Source of the DNA: Azospirillum sp. TSH100
GTDB taxonomy: Bacteria; Pseudomonadota; Alphaproteobacteria; Azospirillales; Azospirillaceae
Length of the DNA: 64,000 nt
Assembly: GCF_004923295.1 (NCBI RefSeq)
Contig: NZ_CP039637.1
Coordinates: 186,001-250,000, forward strand
Reading direction: 5' to 3'
Shown here: in pieces, positions 24,787 through 34,476 of the stretch
How the letters are laid out: the number at the start of each line of letters is the position of its first letter
Position numbering within the stretch: position 1 is the stretch's first letter
Translations under genes and position numbers: made by a program
The notes under the pieces: generated by a model
Told to the model about the DNA's origin: nothing
Databases searched by the model: none
What the model saw: the letters and a program-made list of their open reading frames with translations, nothing else

Positions 24787-26367
24787 TCAGCCGCGTCCCA
24801 ACTCCCCGTCGACCCTGCGCCACAGCGCGAGCGGATTGCCGTCGCGCAGGGCTTCCGGCAGCAGCTCTGCGGGGATGTCCTGATAGCAGACCGGGCGGAG
24901 GAAGCGGCGGATCGCCAGCGTGCCGACCGAGGTGCTGCGCGGGTCCGACGTCGCCGGGAACGGACCGCCATGCACCATCGCGTGGCAGACCTCGACCCCC
25001 GTCGGCCAGCCATTCGCCAGGATGCGGCCGGCCTTGCGCTCCAGCGTCGGGATCAGACCCGCCACCGCCGCCTTGTCCTCGGCATCCATCTGCACCGTCG
25101 CCGTCAGCTGTCCTTCCAGACGCTCGGCAACCGCCGTCATCGCCGCCACGTCCGGGCAGCGGATCAGCAGCGACGCGGCGCCGAACACCTCCTCCTGCAA
25201 CTCCGTATCAGCCAGGAAGGCCTCAGCCGTCGTGGTGAAGAAGGCCGCCTGCGCCTGGTTCGGCCCGCTGCAGGCCAGACCGCGGGCCAGCGTCTCCACC
25301 GCAGCGCTGTCGGCCAGCTTCGCCACGCCGCTGTCGAAGGCGGCATGGATGCCCGGCGTCAGCATGGTCGAGGCGGCGCTGCCACCCAGAGCCTCCACCG
25401 CCGCCGCGACGAAGCGGTCGAGGTCCGGACCCTCCACCGCCAGCAGGATGCCGGGGTTGGTGCAGAATTGGCCGGCGCCCATGGTCAGCGAGGCGACGAA
25501 GGCCTTGCCCAGCGCCTCGGCGCGCGACGCCAGCGCCGCCGGCATCAGGAAGACCGGGTTGATGCTGCTCATCTCGGCATAGACCGGGATCGGCTCCGGC
25601 CGCTTGGCCGCCACCCCCATCAGCGCCACCCCGCCGCCGCGCGAGCCGGTGAAGCCGACCGCCTTGATGCGCGGATCGGCGACCAGCGCGGTGCCGATGT
25701 CCCGGCCATTGCCGAACAGCAGCGAGAAGACGCCTTCGGGCAGGCCGCAGGAGGCGACCGCCGCCTGGACGGCGCGGCCGACCAGTTCCGAGGTGCCGGG
25801 GTGGGCGCCATGGCCCTTGACCACCACCGGGCAGCCGGCGGCGAAGGCCGACGCGGTGTCGCCGCCCGCCACCGAGAAGGCCAGCGGGAAGTTCGACGCG
25901 CCGAACACCGCGACCGGTCCCAGCGGGATGTGGCGCTGACGCAGGTCGGCGCGCGGCAGCGGCGCGCGCGCCGGCATGGCGGGATCGATGCGGGCCTCGA
26001 GCCAGCTGCCCTCGCGCACGACCTGGGCGAACAGGCGGAGCTGGCCGACGGTGCGGCCGCGCTCGCCCTCCAGACGGGCGCGCGGCAGGCCGGTCTCGGC
26101 CATGGCGCGGGTGATGAGGTCGTCGCCGATGTCGAGGATGTTCTGGGCGACCGTCTCCAGGAAGGCGGCGCGTTGCTCCAGGCCGGTTTCGCGGAAGGCG
26201 TCGAAGGCGGCCCAGGCCAGCGCGCAGGCACGCTCGACCTCGGCGGCACCGCCGCCGCCGAACACGGGCTCCAGCGCCTCGCCCGTGGCGGGGTCAAAGC
26301 CGCGGAACTCGCTCTGGCTGCCGCGATGCGCCTGGGCGCCGATCAGCATCTCGCCGGTGATGGTCAT
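24787..26367 (-). CDS. 2,5-dioxovalerate (alpha-ketoglutarate semialdehyde) dehydrogenase
   Basis: A 526-residue aldehyde dehydrogenase of the KGSADH type. The NAD(P)-binding segment is [20 protein letters not shown], the turn GFTGSRGGG follows near residue 250, the general base glutamate is in [11 protein letters not shown] and the catalytic cysteine is in [10 protein letters not shown] near residue 305. The [10 protein letters not shown] and EMSSINP wording is typical of the enzyme that ends aldarate and pentose oxidation by making 2-oxoglutarate. It is divergent from the GntR regulator and carries one copy of the 20-base operator upstream. Its stop lies four bases from the convergent LysR stop. 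The ATG at 26367 is preferred over a start at 26424, because the added residues are low in complexity. Confidence 0.92.
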   Translation of the reverse strand: MTITGEMLIGAQAHRGSQSEFRGFDPATGEALEPVFGGGGAAEVERACALAWAAFDAFRETGLEQRAAFLETVAQNILDIGDDLITRAMAETGLPRARLEGERGRTVGQLRLFAQVVREGSWLEARIDPAMPARAPLPRADLRQRHIPLGPVAVFGASNFPLAFSVAGGDTASAFAAGCPVVVKGHGAHPGTSELVGRAVQAAVASCGLPEGVFSLLFGNGRDIGTALVADPRIKAVGFTGSRGGGVALMGVAAKRPEPIPVYAEMSSINPVFLMPAALASRAEALGKAFVASLTMGAGQFCTNPGILLAVEGPDLDRFVAAAVEALGGSAASTMLTPGIHAAFDSGVAKLADSAAVETLARGLACSGPNQAQAAFFTTTAEAFLADTELQEEVFGAASLLIRCPDVAAMTAVAERLEGQLTATVQMDAEDKAAVAGLIPTLERKAGRILANGWPTGVEVCHAMVHGGPFPATSDPRSTSVGTLAIRRFLRPVCYQDIPAELLPEALRDGNPLALWRRVDGELGRG

Positions 26368-26461
26368 GTACGGTGTCTCCTTGAAGGGCGGGGGCGCCGG
26401 GAGAGGGGCGCCCACAGACAACAACGGCCGGTGATTTGTTTGCGAGGCGATCTATCACGCC

Positions 26462-26481
26462 ATCAGTCATCATACAAGTGG
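26462..26481. promoter_or_regulatory. candidate GntR operator, copy 1 (upstream of KGSADH)
   Basis: ATCAGTCATCATACAAGTGG stands here, and the exact reverse complement stands at 27526-27545 upstream of kdgD. Two perfect 20-base copies in opposite orientation on the two sides of the regulator gene are unlikely by chance. The core TCATACAA/TTGTATGA looks like sites of FadR-subfamily GntR proteins. It lies about 95 bases before the dehydrogenase start. Binding by the adjacent GntR protein is inference. Confidence 0.65.
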
Positions 26482-26653
26482 GTGGCCAAATGGGTGCCTG
26501 AAAGGGCAGCGACAATAGCGCCTGTTCGGGCTGGCCTCTCCCGACCACCTCCGCTTGCTTGTCTATTGTCGTATAGGTTTTGTGGGTGTTAACTCTGGGG
26601 ATGGAGTGGTGACGGGCGGTCCGTCCCGGAGCCTTGGTTGGGTGAGGATGGTG

Positions 26654-27385
26654 ATGACAGCGCGCAGGCGCCGGGATCCGTTGGCGAAGCAATTGGTGGA
26701 TGCCCTGGCCGAACGGATTTCCGGCGGGCAATACAAGAGTGGCGACCGGCTTCCCAGCGAACAAGACCTGATCGACGAATTCGGTGTCAGCCGCACCGTG
26801 GTGCGCGAGGCGATTGCCAATCTGAAGGCGGTCGGCATGGTCTCCACCCGGCAGGGGCTGGGGGCTTTCGTCCTGCGTGACGCTGCGATCCTGCCCTTCC
26901 GTATCGAGGAATCGACGCTGGAGGCGGTGAACGAGGCGATTTCGGTGCTGGAAGTCCGCATCAGCCTGGAATCGGAAGCGGCCTATCTTGCCGCCATCCG
27001 CCGCGACGACAGCCATCTGGTCCGCATGCGCGAGGCGCTGGACACCATGACCGCTGCGGTGGAGGCGGGCGAGGATTCCATCGACGCCGATCTGGCCTTT
27101 CACAGCGCCATTGCGGCCGCGACCGGAAACAAGCATTTCCTGGCGCTGTTCTCCTATCTCGGATCGCTGCTGATCCCGCGCGCCCGCGTGCGCTACGGTC
27201 ATCTGGAGGGCGATTCCCGCCGCCAGTATCTGCGGCGGATCAACGACGAGCACCAGACCATCTATTCCGCCATTGAGCGCCAGGATCCGGAGGGAGCCCG
27301 GGCCGCCATCCGCCTGCACCTGAACGGCAGCCGCGACCGCCTGCGCGCTGGCGGCGACTTCAAGGCGACCGCCGCGACCGGCTGA
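26654..27385 (+). CDS. GntR-family (FadR subgroup) regulator of aldarate catabolism
   Basis: A 243-residue repressor-type protein. The winged helix is at the N-terminus (LAKQLVDALAERISGGQYKSGDRLPSEQDL, a signature listed here in short words: GDRLPSEQ and FGVSRTVVREAI). The FCD effector domain covers residues 95-225, with metal-site residues in DADLAFHSAIA and a late DEHQTIYSAIE histidine. The ATG at 26654 is chosen because GAGGA lies five bases upstream; ATG 26648 and far-upstream starts are possible. Divergent and flanking genes make and use 2-oxoglutarate semialdehyde, so an aldarate or its dehydrated product is the likely effector. A third operator-like stretch near 26565 could allow self-control. 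Confidence 0.88.
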   Translation: MTARRRRDPLAKQLVDALAERISGGQYKSGDRLPSEQDLIDEFGVSRTVVREAIANLKAVGMVSTRQGLGAFVLRDAAILPFRIEESTLEAVNEAISVLEVRISLESEAAYLAAIRRDDSHLVRMREALDTMTAAVEAGEDSIDADLAFHSAIAAATGNKHFLALFSYLGSLLIPRARVRYGHLEGDSRRQYLRRINDEHQTIYSAIERQDPEGARAAIRLHLNGSRDRLRAGGDFKATAATG

Positions 27386-27418
27386 TAGTCTCACTTCAAT
27401 CCTGCCATCCGCTGCCAA

Positions 27419-27457
27419 AGGGACGCCGCCGCACCGCCGGTCGCGTCCCTCTTTTTT
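27419..27457 (+). terminator. rho-independent terminator after the GntR gene
   Basis: AGGGACGC at 27419-27426 pairs with GCGTCCCT at 27443-27450 and is followed by a run of six T at 27452-27457. It lies 34 bases after the regulator stop and before the kdgD promoter region, so the regulator and the catabolic operon are separate transcripts. The 315 bases between the regulator and kdgD hold this hairpin, one operator copy and a leader of about 150 bases with no further recognisable signal. Confidence 0.8.
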
Positions 27458-27525
27458 GCTTTACCGGGCCGGCCTTCGCCGCCCGCCGATTGATGGGAAG
27501 GCGGATTGCCTCCAAGCTCATCAAA

Positions 27526-27545
27526 CCACTTGTATGATGACTGAT
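27526..27545. promoter_or_regulatory. candidate GntR operator, copy 2 (upstream of kdgD)
   Basis: The 20 bases CCACTTGTATGATGACTGAT are the exact reverse complement of the site at 26462-26481. It is about 155 bases upstream of the kdgD start, in a relatively AT-rich stretch (TGATATGATGG follows at once). Its position suits control of the kdgD-gudP-gudD-garD transcript, and the shared site would link that operon to the dehydrogenase on the other side of the regulator. Confidence 0.65.
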
Positions 27546-27700
27546 ATGATGGTAGTCGTTCTGTCATCGGACGCCGCCGGTGTCGAACGGATCGCCGCAG
27601 GACCGGCCCGCAACACCGGCTCAAACCACCATTGGCCCGCAGCGTCGCCCCTGCGGGCCTGCACGGATATTTTCTCCACCGTTTTCCAAGGATGCCCCCG

Positions 27701-28612
27701 ATGGAACCGCAAGCCCTGAAGGCCGTCGTCAGTGAAGGTCTTTTGTCGTTCCCGCTGACCGATTTCACCGCCGACGGCACCTTCGAGCCGGGCGGCTATG
27801 CCCGCCGCCTGGAATGGCTGAAGCCCTATGGCGCGTCGGCCCTGTTTGCCGCCGGCGGCACCGGCGAGTTGTTCTCCCTGACGCCCGACGAGCACAAGAG
27901 CATCGTCTCGCTGGCCGTCGAGGTCTGCGGCAAGGAGGTGCCGATCATCGCCGGCGTCGGCTATTCCACCCGGATCGCGGTCGAAATGGCGCAGGCCGCA
28001 GAGAAGGCCGGGGCCGCCGGCATCCTGGTGCTGCCGCACTACCTGACCGAAGCCGATCAGGACGGGGTCGCCGCCCATGTCGAGGCGATCTGCAAGTCGG
28101 TCGGCATCGGTGTCATCATCTACAACCGCGCCACCTGCAAGCTGGGCGCCGACCGCCTCGCCCGCCTCGCCGAGCGTTGCCCCAACCTGATCGGCTTCAA
28201 GGACGGCTTGGGCGACATCGAGCTGATGACGACGATCCGCCGCAAGATGGGCGATCGCTTCAGCTATCTGGGCGGCCTGCCGACCGCCGAGGTCTATGCC
28301 GCCGCCTATCGCGCCATCGGCGTGCCGGTCTATTCGTCGGCCGTCTTCAACTTCATCCCGCGCACGGCGATGGAGTTCTATCGCGCGGTTGCGTCCGGCG
28401 ACACCGCCACCACCGACCGGCTGCTCGACCAGTTCTTCCTGCCCTATCTGGCGATCCGCAACCGCAAGGCCGGCTATGCCGTCAGCATCGTCAAGGCGGG
28501 CGCCGCCATCGTCGGCCGTTCCGCCGGTCCGGTGCGCGCGCCGCTGACCGACTGCACGCCGGCCGAGGTCGAGGATCTGCGCGCCCTGATCGACGCGCTG
28601 GGCCCGCAGTAA
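27701..28612 (+). CDS. kdgD: 5-dehydro-4-deoxyglucarate dehydratase (decarboxylating)
   Basis: A 303-residue class I aldolase-fold enzyme of the DapA superfamily. The Schiff-base lysine is in [10 protein letters not shown] near residue 165 and the catalytic tyrosine in VIIYNRATC near 140; [17 protein letters not shown] is the nucleotide-less substrate loop near residue 48. It removes water and carbon dioxide from 5-keto-4-deoxyglucarate to give 2-oxoglutarate semialdehyde. The ATG at 27701 has AAGG nine to twelve bases upstream; an ATG at 27692 sits too close to that site. It is the first gene of the catabolic operon, and its product is the substrate of the dehydrogenase at 24787-26367. Confidence 0.95.
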   Translation: MEPQALKAVVSEGLLSFPLTDFTADGTFEPGGYARRLEWLKPYGASALFAAGGTGELFSLTPDEHKSIVSLAVEVCGKEVPIIAGVGYSTRIAVEMAQAAEKAGAAGILVLPHYLTEADQDGVAAHVEAICKSVGIGVIIYNRATCKLGADRLARLAERCPNLIGFKDGLGDIELMTTIRRKMGDRFSYLGGLPTAEVYAAAYRAIGVPVYSSAVFNFIPRTAMEFYRAVASGDTATTDRLLDQFFLPYLAIRNRKAGYAVSIVKAGAAIVGRSAGPVRAPLTDCTPAEVEDLRALIDALGPQ

Positions 28613-28775
28613 CTCTCCGCAACCCACGGCAACGAACCATCGCCGGACGGGCAGGTGCCGGGCTTCAGTTCCCGACGCCGGACACAAGGTGCAGCCAGGA
28701 CGCCGGATCCGCCAACAGGGTCCGCGAACGGACTGCCGCGCCTGCCCGCCCTCATGCCTTGAGGGAGGAAATCTC

Positions 28776-30155
28776 ATGACGATCGAGAGCGCCGCCGCCA
28801 ACACCGAGCGCGCCGCCTATTCCACCGCCGCCGCCCAACCCGCCGCCAAGCAGACGAAAGTCCGCTATCTCATCCTGGCGATGCTGTTCCTGGTCACGGT
28901 CATCAATTACGCCGACCGCGCCACGCTGTCGATCACCGGCCCGGTGATCTCGAAGGAGCTGGGGATCAGCGCCGCCGAGATGGGCTTCATCTTCTCCGCC
29001 TTCGGCTGGGCCTATGTGCTCGGACAGCTGCCGGGAGGCTGGCTGCTCGACCGCTACGGGTCGAAGATCGTCTACGGGCTGAGCATCTTCACCTGGTCGG
29101 TCTTCACGCTGATGCAGGGCTCCATCGGCTTCTTCGTCGGTGGCACCGCGGTGATGGTGCTGTTCGCCCTGCGCTTTGCCGTCGGCTTCGCCGAGGCGCC
29201 GTCCTTCCCCGGCAACAGCCGTGTCGTCGCGGCCTGGTTCCCCGGACAGGAGCGGGCCACCGCGTCGGCCATCTTCAACTCCGCCCAATATTTTGCGACC
29301 GTGATCTTCGCGCCGCTGATGGGCTGGCTGACCCATTCCTTCGGCTGGCACTGGGTGTTCGGCGTCATGGGCGGGCTCGGCATCATCATGGCCGGCGTGT
29401 GGATGAAGACGGTCTATGCCCCCAAGGACCACCCGCGCATCAATCAGGCCGAACTGGACCACATCGCGGCCGGCGGCGGTCTGATCAACATGGACGACGG
29501 CCGGAAGGCGGCGGCCGCCACCGAGAGCGGGGCGAAGTGGGACTACATCCGCCAGCTTTTCGCCAGCCGCATGATGGTCGGTATCTTCGTCGGCCAGTTC
29601 TGCATCAACGCCATCACCTATTTCTTCATCACCTGGTTCCCGGTCTATCTGGTCCAGGCCCGTGGCATGTCGATCCTCAACGCCGGCTTCATCGCTTCCA
29701 TCCCGGCGATCTGCGGTTTCATCGGCGGCATCCTGGGCGGCGTGATGTCGGACGCCATGCTGCGCCGGGGCTACTCCCTGACCGCAGCGCGCAAGACGCC
29801 GATCGTGCTGGGCATGCTGATGTCGATGGCGATGATCGCCTGCAACTACACCGATCTCCAGTGGGTCGTGGTGTCGCTGATGGCGCTGGCCTTCTTCGGC
29901 AAGGGCATTGGCGCGCTGGGCTGGGCCGTGATGTCGGACTGCGCGCCGAAGGAGATCACCGGCCTCAGCGGCGGCGTGTTCAACATGTGCGGCAACATCT
30001 CGTCGATCACCACGCCGATCGTCATCGGCTACATCATCCAGACCACCGGTTCCTTCAACGGAGCGCTGGTGTTCGTCGGCGCCAACGCCCTGATCGCGGC
30101 GGTCAGCTATCTCGTCATCGTCGGCGAGATCAAGCGGATGGAACTGAAGAAGTAA
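28776..30155 (+). CDS. gudP: glucarate/galactarate MFS transporter (GudP type)
   Basis: A 459-residue major facilitator with twelve predicted helices in the ACS (anion:cation symporter) branch. The first-helix signature VTVINYADRATLSITGPVIS and the loop GGWLLDRYGSKIVYG are those of GudP/GarP permeases. The middle cytoplasmic loop is near residue 225 (KDHPRINQAEL). Uptake of D-glucarate or galactarate with protons is the expected role. The ATG at 28776 is preceded by GGGAGG. The 163-base gap after kdgD holds no obvious terminator, so the genes may be co-transcribed. Confidence 0.92.
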   Translation: MTIESAAANTERAAYSTAAAQPAAKQTKVRYLILAMLFLVTVINYADRATLSITGPVISKELGISAAEMGFIFSAFGWAYVLGQLPGGWLLDRYGSKIVYGLSIFTWSVFTLMQGSIGFFVGGTAVMVLFALRFAVGFAEAPSFPGNSRVVAAWFPGQERATASAIFNSAQYFATVIFAPLMGWLTHSFGWHWVFGVMGGLGIIMAGVWMKTVYAPKDHPRINQAELDHIAAGGGLINMDDGRKAAAATESGAKWDYIRQLFASRMMVGIFVGQFCINAITYFFITWFPVYLVQARGMSILNAGFIASIPAICGFIGGILGGVMSDAMLRRGYSLTAARKTPIVLGMLMSMAMIACNYTDLQWVVVSLMALAFFGKGIGALGWAVMSDCAPKEITGLSGGVFNMCGNISSITTPIVIGYIIQTTGSFNGALVFVGANALIAAVSYLVIVGEIKRMELKK

Positions 30156-30228
30156 CGGCCCGTGGGGGCGGGGCTCCCGTCCCCCCTTTCCAAGTCCACG
30201 TCGAACGGTTCGGCAAAGGGTCTTCCCC

Positions 30229-31317
30229 ATGTATATCGGCGAACAGCTCATCAACCCCACCGACAAGCGCCTGCGCCTGTCCGCCCAGCTCGGCGCCAAA
30301 GGCATCGTCATCGACAGCCGGCCGAACGCGCCGGTGATGGCCGACGACAATGTCGAGGCCGGCCTGTGGGACGGTCGCAAGGTCGCCGCCCAGCGCAAGT
30401 GGGTGGAGAGCCATGGCCTGACGCTGGACTGTCTGGCGCTGGACGTCGGCTCGATCCTGCTCGACAGCCTGCGGGCGCCGGAGAAGGCGGCGGTGGCGGC
30501 GGAGCGGCTGCGCCACAACATCCGCGCTGCGGCGGACGGCGGTGTCGACACGGTGAAATACACGGTCGCCATGGTTGGCATCACCCGCACCGGCGTGGTC
30601 GACGGCCGCGGTGGCATGAAGTGCAGCACCTTCCGCGCCGACGAATACAAGGCGGAGAACGACGCCCGCTTCTCCTACTGGGGCACCGTGTTGCCGGAGG
30701 ACGAGACCGGCACCAAGCCTTCCCCTGTGGCGGCACGTGGTGCGCCGGAGACCTGCGGTCAGGTGATGGCGAGCGAGGCCGGTGGCGTCAGCGAGGCCGA
30801 CGGCTGGCGCGCCATCGAATATCTGGTCGAGGCGATCCTGCCGACCGCCGAGAAGGCCGGCGTCAAGCTGGCCTGCCATCCGCACGACCCGGCCTATCCG
30901 CCGGGCGGGCTGAACGGCGTCCATCATGTGCTGGGCTCGCTCGACGGATTGCGGCGCTTCGTCGCTCTGGCGCCGGAGAGCAAGTCGCTCGGTTTCAACT
31001 TCTGCCAGGGCACCATCGCCGAGATGTCGCGCACCCCGACCGAGACGGTCTTGGAAGCGATCCGCGAGTTCGGCCCGCAGAACCGCATCTTCATGGTCCA
31101 TTTCCGCAACATCAAGGGCGGTTACCTCGACTTCCGCGAGGCGATGCCGGATGAGGGGTCGGTCGACATGGCCGCCTGCATCCGCGCCTATCGCGAGGTC
31201 GGATACCAGGGCATCCTCTGCCCCGACCATGTTCCCTTCTCGGAGGTCGATCCCGACCGCGAGCGTTTCTTCGCCTTCGCGCTCGGTTATACCCAGGCGC
31301 TGCTCCAAGCCGCCTGA
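30229..31317 (+). CDS. mannonate-dehydratase-like TIM-barrel enzyme (UxuA family)
   Basis: A 362-residue barrel. The second half carries UxuA-like landmarks: [14 protein letters not shown] near residue 222, [14 protein letters not shown] near 240, [13 protein letters not shown] near 262 (the cysteine is the expected metal ligand), and [10 protein letters not shown] near 297. True UxuA dehydrates D-mannonate to 2-keto-3-deoxygluconate. The protein is shorter than UxuA (about 394) and the usual partners uxuB and a KDG kinase are absent, while the neighbours act on aldarates, so the substrate may be a different aldonate or aldarate. A sugar-phosphate isomerase/epimerase is the alternative label. 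Confidence 0.72.
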   Translation: MYIGEQLINPTDKRLRLSAQLGAKGIVIDSRPNAPVMADDNVEAGLWDGRKVAAQRKWVESHGLTLDCLALDVGSILLDSLRAPEKAAVAAERLRHNIRAAADGGVDTVKYTVAMVGITRTGVVDGRGGMKCSTFRADEYKAENDARFSYWGTVLPEDETGTKPSPVAARGAPETCGQVMASEAGGVSEADGWRAIEYLVEAILPTAEKAGVKLACHPHDPAYPPGGLNGVHHVLGSLDGLRRFVALAPESKSLGFNFCQGTIAEMSRTPTETVLEAIREFGPQNRIFMVHFRNIKGGYLDFREAMPDEGSVDMAACIRAYREVGYQGILCPDHVPFSEVDPDRERFFAFALGYTQALLQAA

Positions 31318-31357
31318 TACGTATTTTCCCGCATTCCCGTTGTCGAGACCCCGCATC

Positions 31358-32695
31358 ATGGCCACTCAGATGTCCTCGCCCAAAGTCACCGAACTGCTGG
31401 TCGTGCCGGTCGCCGGCCAGGACAGCATGCTGCTCAACCTGTCGGGCGCCCATGCCCCCTATTTCACCCGCAACGTGGTGATCCTGAAGGACAGCGCCGG
31501 CCACACCGGCGTCGGCGAGGTTCCCGGCGGCGAGAAGATCCGCCAGACGCTGGAGGACGCCCGCGCCCTGGTCGTCGGCCAGCCGATCGGCGCCTTCAAC
31601 AACATCCTGAATGCGGCCCGCCGCGCGTTCGCCGACCGCGATTCCGGTGGTCGCGGCTTGCAGACCTTCGACCTGCGCATCGCCATCCATGCGGTGACGG
31701 CTTTGGAGGCGGCGCTGCTCGACCTGCTGGGCCAGTTCCTGGAGGTGCCGGTTGCGGCCCTGCTGGGCGAGGGGCAGCAGCGCGACGCGGTGGAGATGCT
31801 GGGCTACCTGTTCTATGTCGGCGACCGCAACAAGACCGATCTGGCCTACCGCAGCGAAGCGGATGCCAAGGACGACTGGTTCCGCCTGCGCAACGAGGTG
31901 GCGCTGACGCCCGACGCGGTGGTCCGGCTGGCCGAGGCCGCCCATGACCGTTACGGCTTCAACGACTTCAAGCTGAAGGGCGGCGTGCTGCGCGGCGAGG
32001 AGGAAATCGAGGCGGTGACGGCGCTGGCGAAGCGCTTCCCCCAGGCCCGCGTCACGCTCGATCCGAATGGCGCGTGGTCGCTGGAGGAGGCGATCCGGCT
32101 TTGCAAGGGCAAGGGTGACGTCCTCGCCTATGCCGAGGATCCCTGCGGCGCCGAGCAGGGCTATTCCGGGCGTGAGGTGATGGCGGAGTTCCGCCGTGCC
32201 ACCGGCCTGCCGACCGCCACCAACATGATCGCCACCGACTGGCGCCAGATGGGACATGCCATCCAGCTTCAGTCGGTCGACATCCCGCTGGCCGACCCGC
32301 ATTTCTGGACCATGCAGGGCAGCGTCCGCGTCGCCCAGATGTGCCACGAGTGGGGCCTGACCTGGGGCTCGCACTCCAACAACCATTTCGACATCTCGCT
32401 GGCGATGTTCACCCATGTCGCCGCCGCTGCTCCCGGCCACATCACCGCCATCGACACCCACTGGATTTGGCAGGACGGTCAGCGCCTGACCAAGGAACCC
32501 TTCCGGATCGAGGGCGGGCTGGTCGCGGTGCCGCAGAAGCCGGGGCTGGGCGTGGAGATCGATATGGACGAGCTGGCGAAGGCGCACGACCTCTATAAGC
32601 GGCACGGCCTGGGCGCCCGCGACGACGCCATGGCGATGCAGTACCTCATCCCCGGCTGGACTTTCGACAACAAGCGGCCGTGTCTGGTGCGGTGA
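31358..32695 (+). CDS. gudD: glucarate dehydratase
   Basis: A 445-residue enolase-superfamily enzyme. The catalytic lysines are in the KxK-type segment [11 protein letters not shown] near residue 208, the metal ligands follow in VTLDPNGAW (Asp), YAEDPCG (Glu) and TNMIATDW (Asn), and the general-base histidine is in [12 protein letters not shown] near residue 340. [15 protein letters not shown] near residue 30 is the GudD substrate loop. It dehydrates D-glucarate (and idarate) to 5-keto-4-deoxyglucarate, the KdgD substrate. The ATG at 31358 is used; a second ATG at 31370 is possible because no strong ribosome site is seen. Confidence 0.95.
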   Translation: MATQMSSPKVTELLVVPVAGQDSMLLNLSGAHAPYFTRNVVILKDSAGHTGVGEVPGGEKIRQTLEDARALVVGQPIGAFNNILNAARRAFADRDSGGRGLQTFDLRIAIHAVTALEAALLDLLGQFLEVPVAALLGEGQQRDAVEMLGYLFYVGDRNKTDLAYRSEADAKDDWFRLRNEVALTPDAVVRLAEAAHDRYGFNDFKLKGGVLRGEEEIEAVTALAKRFPQARVTLDPNGAWSLEEAIRLCKGKGDVLAYAEDPCGAEQGYSGREVMAEFRRATGLPTATNMIATDWRQMGHAIQLQSVDIPLADPHFWTMQGSVRVAQMCHEWGLTWGSHSNNHFDISLAMFTHVAAAAPGHITAIDTHWIWQDGQRLTKEPFRIEGGLVAVPQKPGLGVEIDMDELAKAHDLYKRHGLGARDDAMAMQYLIPGWTFDNKRPCLVR

Positions 32696-32722
32696 GGTTG
32701 TGAGTTTTCGGCTGGGCATAAT

Positions 32723-32836
32723 CCCCTCTCCCCCCTGGGGAGAGGGTTAGGGTGAGGGGGTCGCGTGGCGACCCTCATCAAGAATCCACGCGATGCATCC
32801 CCCTCGCCCCGACCCTCTCCCCGGGGGGAGAGGGGG
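32723..32836. repeat. large REP-like palindromic element between gudD and garD
   Basis: The 167-base gap holds an almost complete inverted repeat. The left arm, 32723-32760, begins CCCCTCTCCCCCC and ends GGTGAGGGGG; the right arm, 32799-32836, begins CCCCCTCGCCCC and ends GGAGAGGGG. The inner arms TCGCGTGG at 32761-32768 and CCACGCGA at 32786-32793 pair perfectly. The RNA would fold into a long hairpin of about 110 bases. Palindromes built on CCCTCTCC are among the commonest dispersed elements of GC-rich proteobacteria. Here it could reduce or protect transcript between gudD and garD. Confidence 0.85.
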
Positions 32837-32862
32837 ATATCCCGACACAGTCAGGGCAAGCC

Positions 32863-34386
32863 ATGACCCAGAAGCCTCTCTACATCCTGGTCCATCCCGA
32901 CGACAACGTTGCCATCGTGGTGAACTCCGGCGGGCTGCCGCCGGGGACGGAGTTCGAGTGCGGGCTGGTCCTGACCGAATTCGTGCCGCAGGGTCACAAG
33001 GTGGCGCTGGCCGATCTGGAGGAAGGAGCGTCGATCGTCCGCTACGGCCAAGTGATCGGCACCGCCGCCCGCCCGGTCCGCCGCGGAGCCTGGATCGAGG
33101 AATCGCTGGTCCGCCTGCCGGAAGCGCCGGAACTCGACACTCTGCCGCTGGCGACCGCCGTGCCGCCCGACGCCCCGGCGCTGGACGGCTATACGTTCGA
33201 GGGCTACCGCAATCCGGACGGAACGGTTGGCACCAAGAATGTGCTGGGCATCAGCATCAGCGTGCAGTGCGTCGCCGGGGTGATGGATTTCGCCATCGAG
33301 CGGATCAAGAAGGAACTGCTGCCCAAATACCCCAACGTCGATGACGTGGTGGCGCTGAACCACACCTACGGTTGCGGCGTGGCGATCAATGCGCCGGGGG
33401 CGGCGGTGCCGATCCGCACCTTGCAGAACCTTGCCCGCAATCCCAACCTGGGCGGGGCCGTGATGGTCGTCGGGTTGGGTTGCGAGAAGCTCCAGCCGGA
33501 ACGGCTGCTGCCGGCCGGGGTGGAGCCGAGCATCGTCACCTTGCAGGACGAACGCCACCAGGGCTTTGGCGACATGGTCGCTTCCATCCTGGAGATGGCC
33601 GACCGCCGGCTGGCGCAGCTGAACGAGCGGCGGCGCGAGACCTGCCCGGCGTCGGATCTCGTCGTCGGGCTGCAATGCGGCGGCAGCGACGCCTTTTCCG
33701 GCGTCACCGCCAACCCGGCGGTGGGTTATGCCGCCGACCTGCTGGTGCGGGCCGGGGCCACGGTCATGTTCTCCGAAGTGACGGAGGTGCGTGACGCCAT
33801 CCATCTGCTCACTCCGCGTGCCATCGACGAGGAGACCGGCCGCGCGCTGATCCGCGAGATGCGGTGGTACGACGATTACCTCCAGGTCGGTTCGGCCGAC
33901 CGCAGCGCCAACCCGACCCCCGGCAACAAGAAGGGCGGCCTCGCCAACGTGGTGGAGAAGGCGCTCGGCTCCATCGCCAAGTCGGGCACCAGCCCGATCG
34001 TCGGCGTGCTGTCGCCGGGCGAGCGGGCGACGCGCAAGGGGCTGCTCTATGCCGCCACTCCGGCCAGCGACTTCATCTGCGGAACGCTGCAACTGGCCTC
34101 GGGCTGCAACATCGAGGTCTTCACCACCGGCCGTGGCACGCCCTACGGCCTCGCCATGGCGCCGGTCATCAAGGTGGCGACGCGGACGGAACTGGCGTCG
34201 CGCTGGCACGACCTGATCGATGTCGATGCCGGCCGCATCGCCACCGGCGAAGCAACCATCGAGGCGGTGGGCTGGGAACTGTTCCGCCTGATCCTGGAGG
34301 TGGCGAGCGGCCATAAGCAGACCTGGGCCGACCATTGGGGCCTGCGCAATGCGCTGACCCTGTTCAACCCGGCGCCGGTCACCTGA
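32863..34386 (+). CDS. garD: galactarate dehydratase
   Basis: A 507-residue two-part UxaA/GarD-family protein. The small N-terminal SAF-like domain (residues 1-95; [19 protein letters not shown]) precedes the large domain with [18 protein letters not shown], the metal-site words NHTYGCGV and [10 protein letters not shown], and the family signature [19 protein letters not shown] near residue 275, then [20 protein letters not shown]. It dehydrates galactarate to 5-keto-4-deoxyglucarate, so both GudD and GarD feed KdgD. The ATG at 32863 follows immediately after the palindromic element; the frame open through that element is not coding. Confidence 0.94.
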   Translation: MTQKPLYILVHPDDNVAIVVNSGGLPPGTEFECGLVLTEFVPQGHKVALADLEEGASIVRYGQVIGTAARPVRRGAWIEESLVRLPEAPELDTLPLATAVPPDAPALDGYTFEGYRNPDGTVGTKNVLGISISVQCVAGVMDFAIERIKKELLPKYPNVDDVVALNHTYGCGVAINAPGAAVPIRTLQNLARNPNLGGAVMVVGLGCEKLQPERLLPAGVEPSIVTLQDERHQGFGDMVASILEMADRRLAQLNERRRETCPASDLVVGLQCGGSDAFSGVTANPAVGYAADLLVRAGATVMFSEVTEVRDAIHLLTPRAIDEETGRALIREMRWYDDYLQVGSADRSANPTPGNKKGGLANVVEKALGSIAKSGTSPIVGVLSPGERATRKGLLYAATPASDFICGTLQLASGCNIEVFTTGRGTPYGLAMAPVIKVATRTELASRWHDLIDVDAGRIATGEATIEAVGWELFRLILEVASGHKQTWADHWGLRNALTLFNPAPVT

Positions 34387-34476
34387 CCGGCAGCCGGACC
34401 CGAAAGCCGCCGCCGCGGAAATGACCGGAGCAACCGGCGCCCGCGGCTGGTGGACATCCACATCAGGGAGGAAAAC

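Noticed and set aside
30159-30195. Terminator after gudP (G-rich then C-rich stretch)
   Set aside because: Pairing is possible, but there is no T run and the downstream gene is only 73 bases from the gudP stop in the same operon.
28752-30650. A 632-residue minus-strand frame
   Set aside because: Antisense to the GudP transporter; composition typical of a GC-rich shadow.
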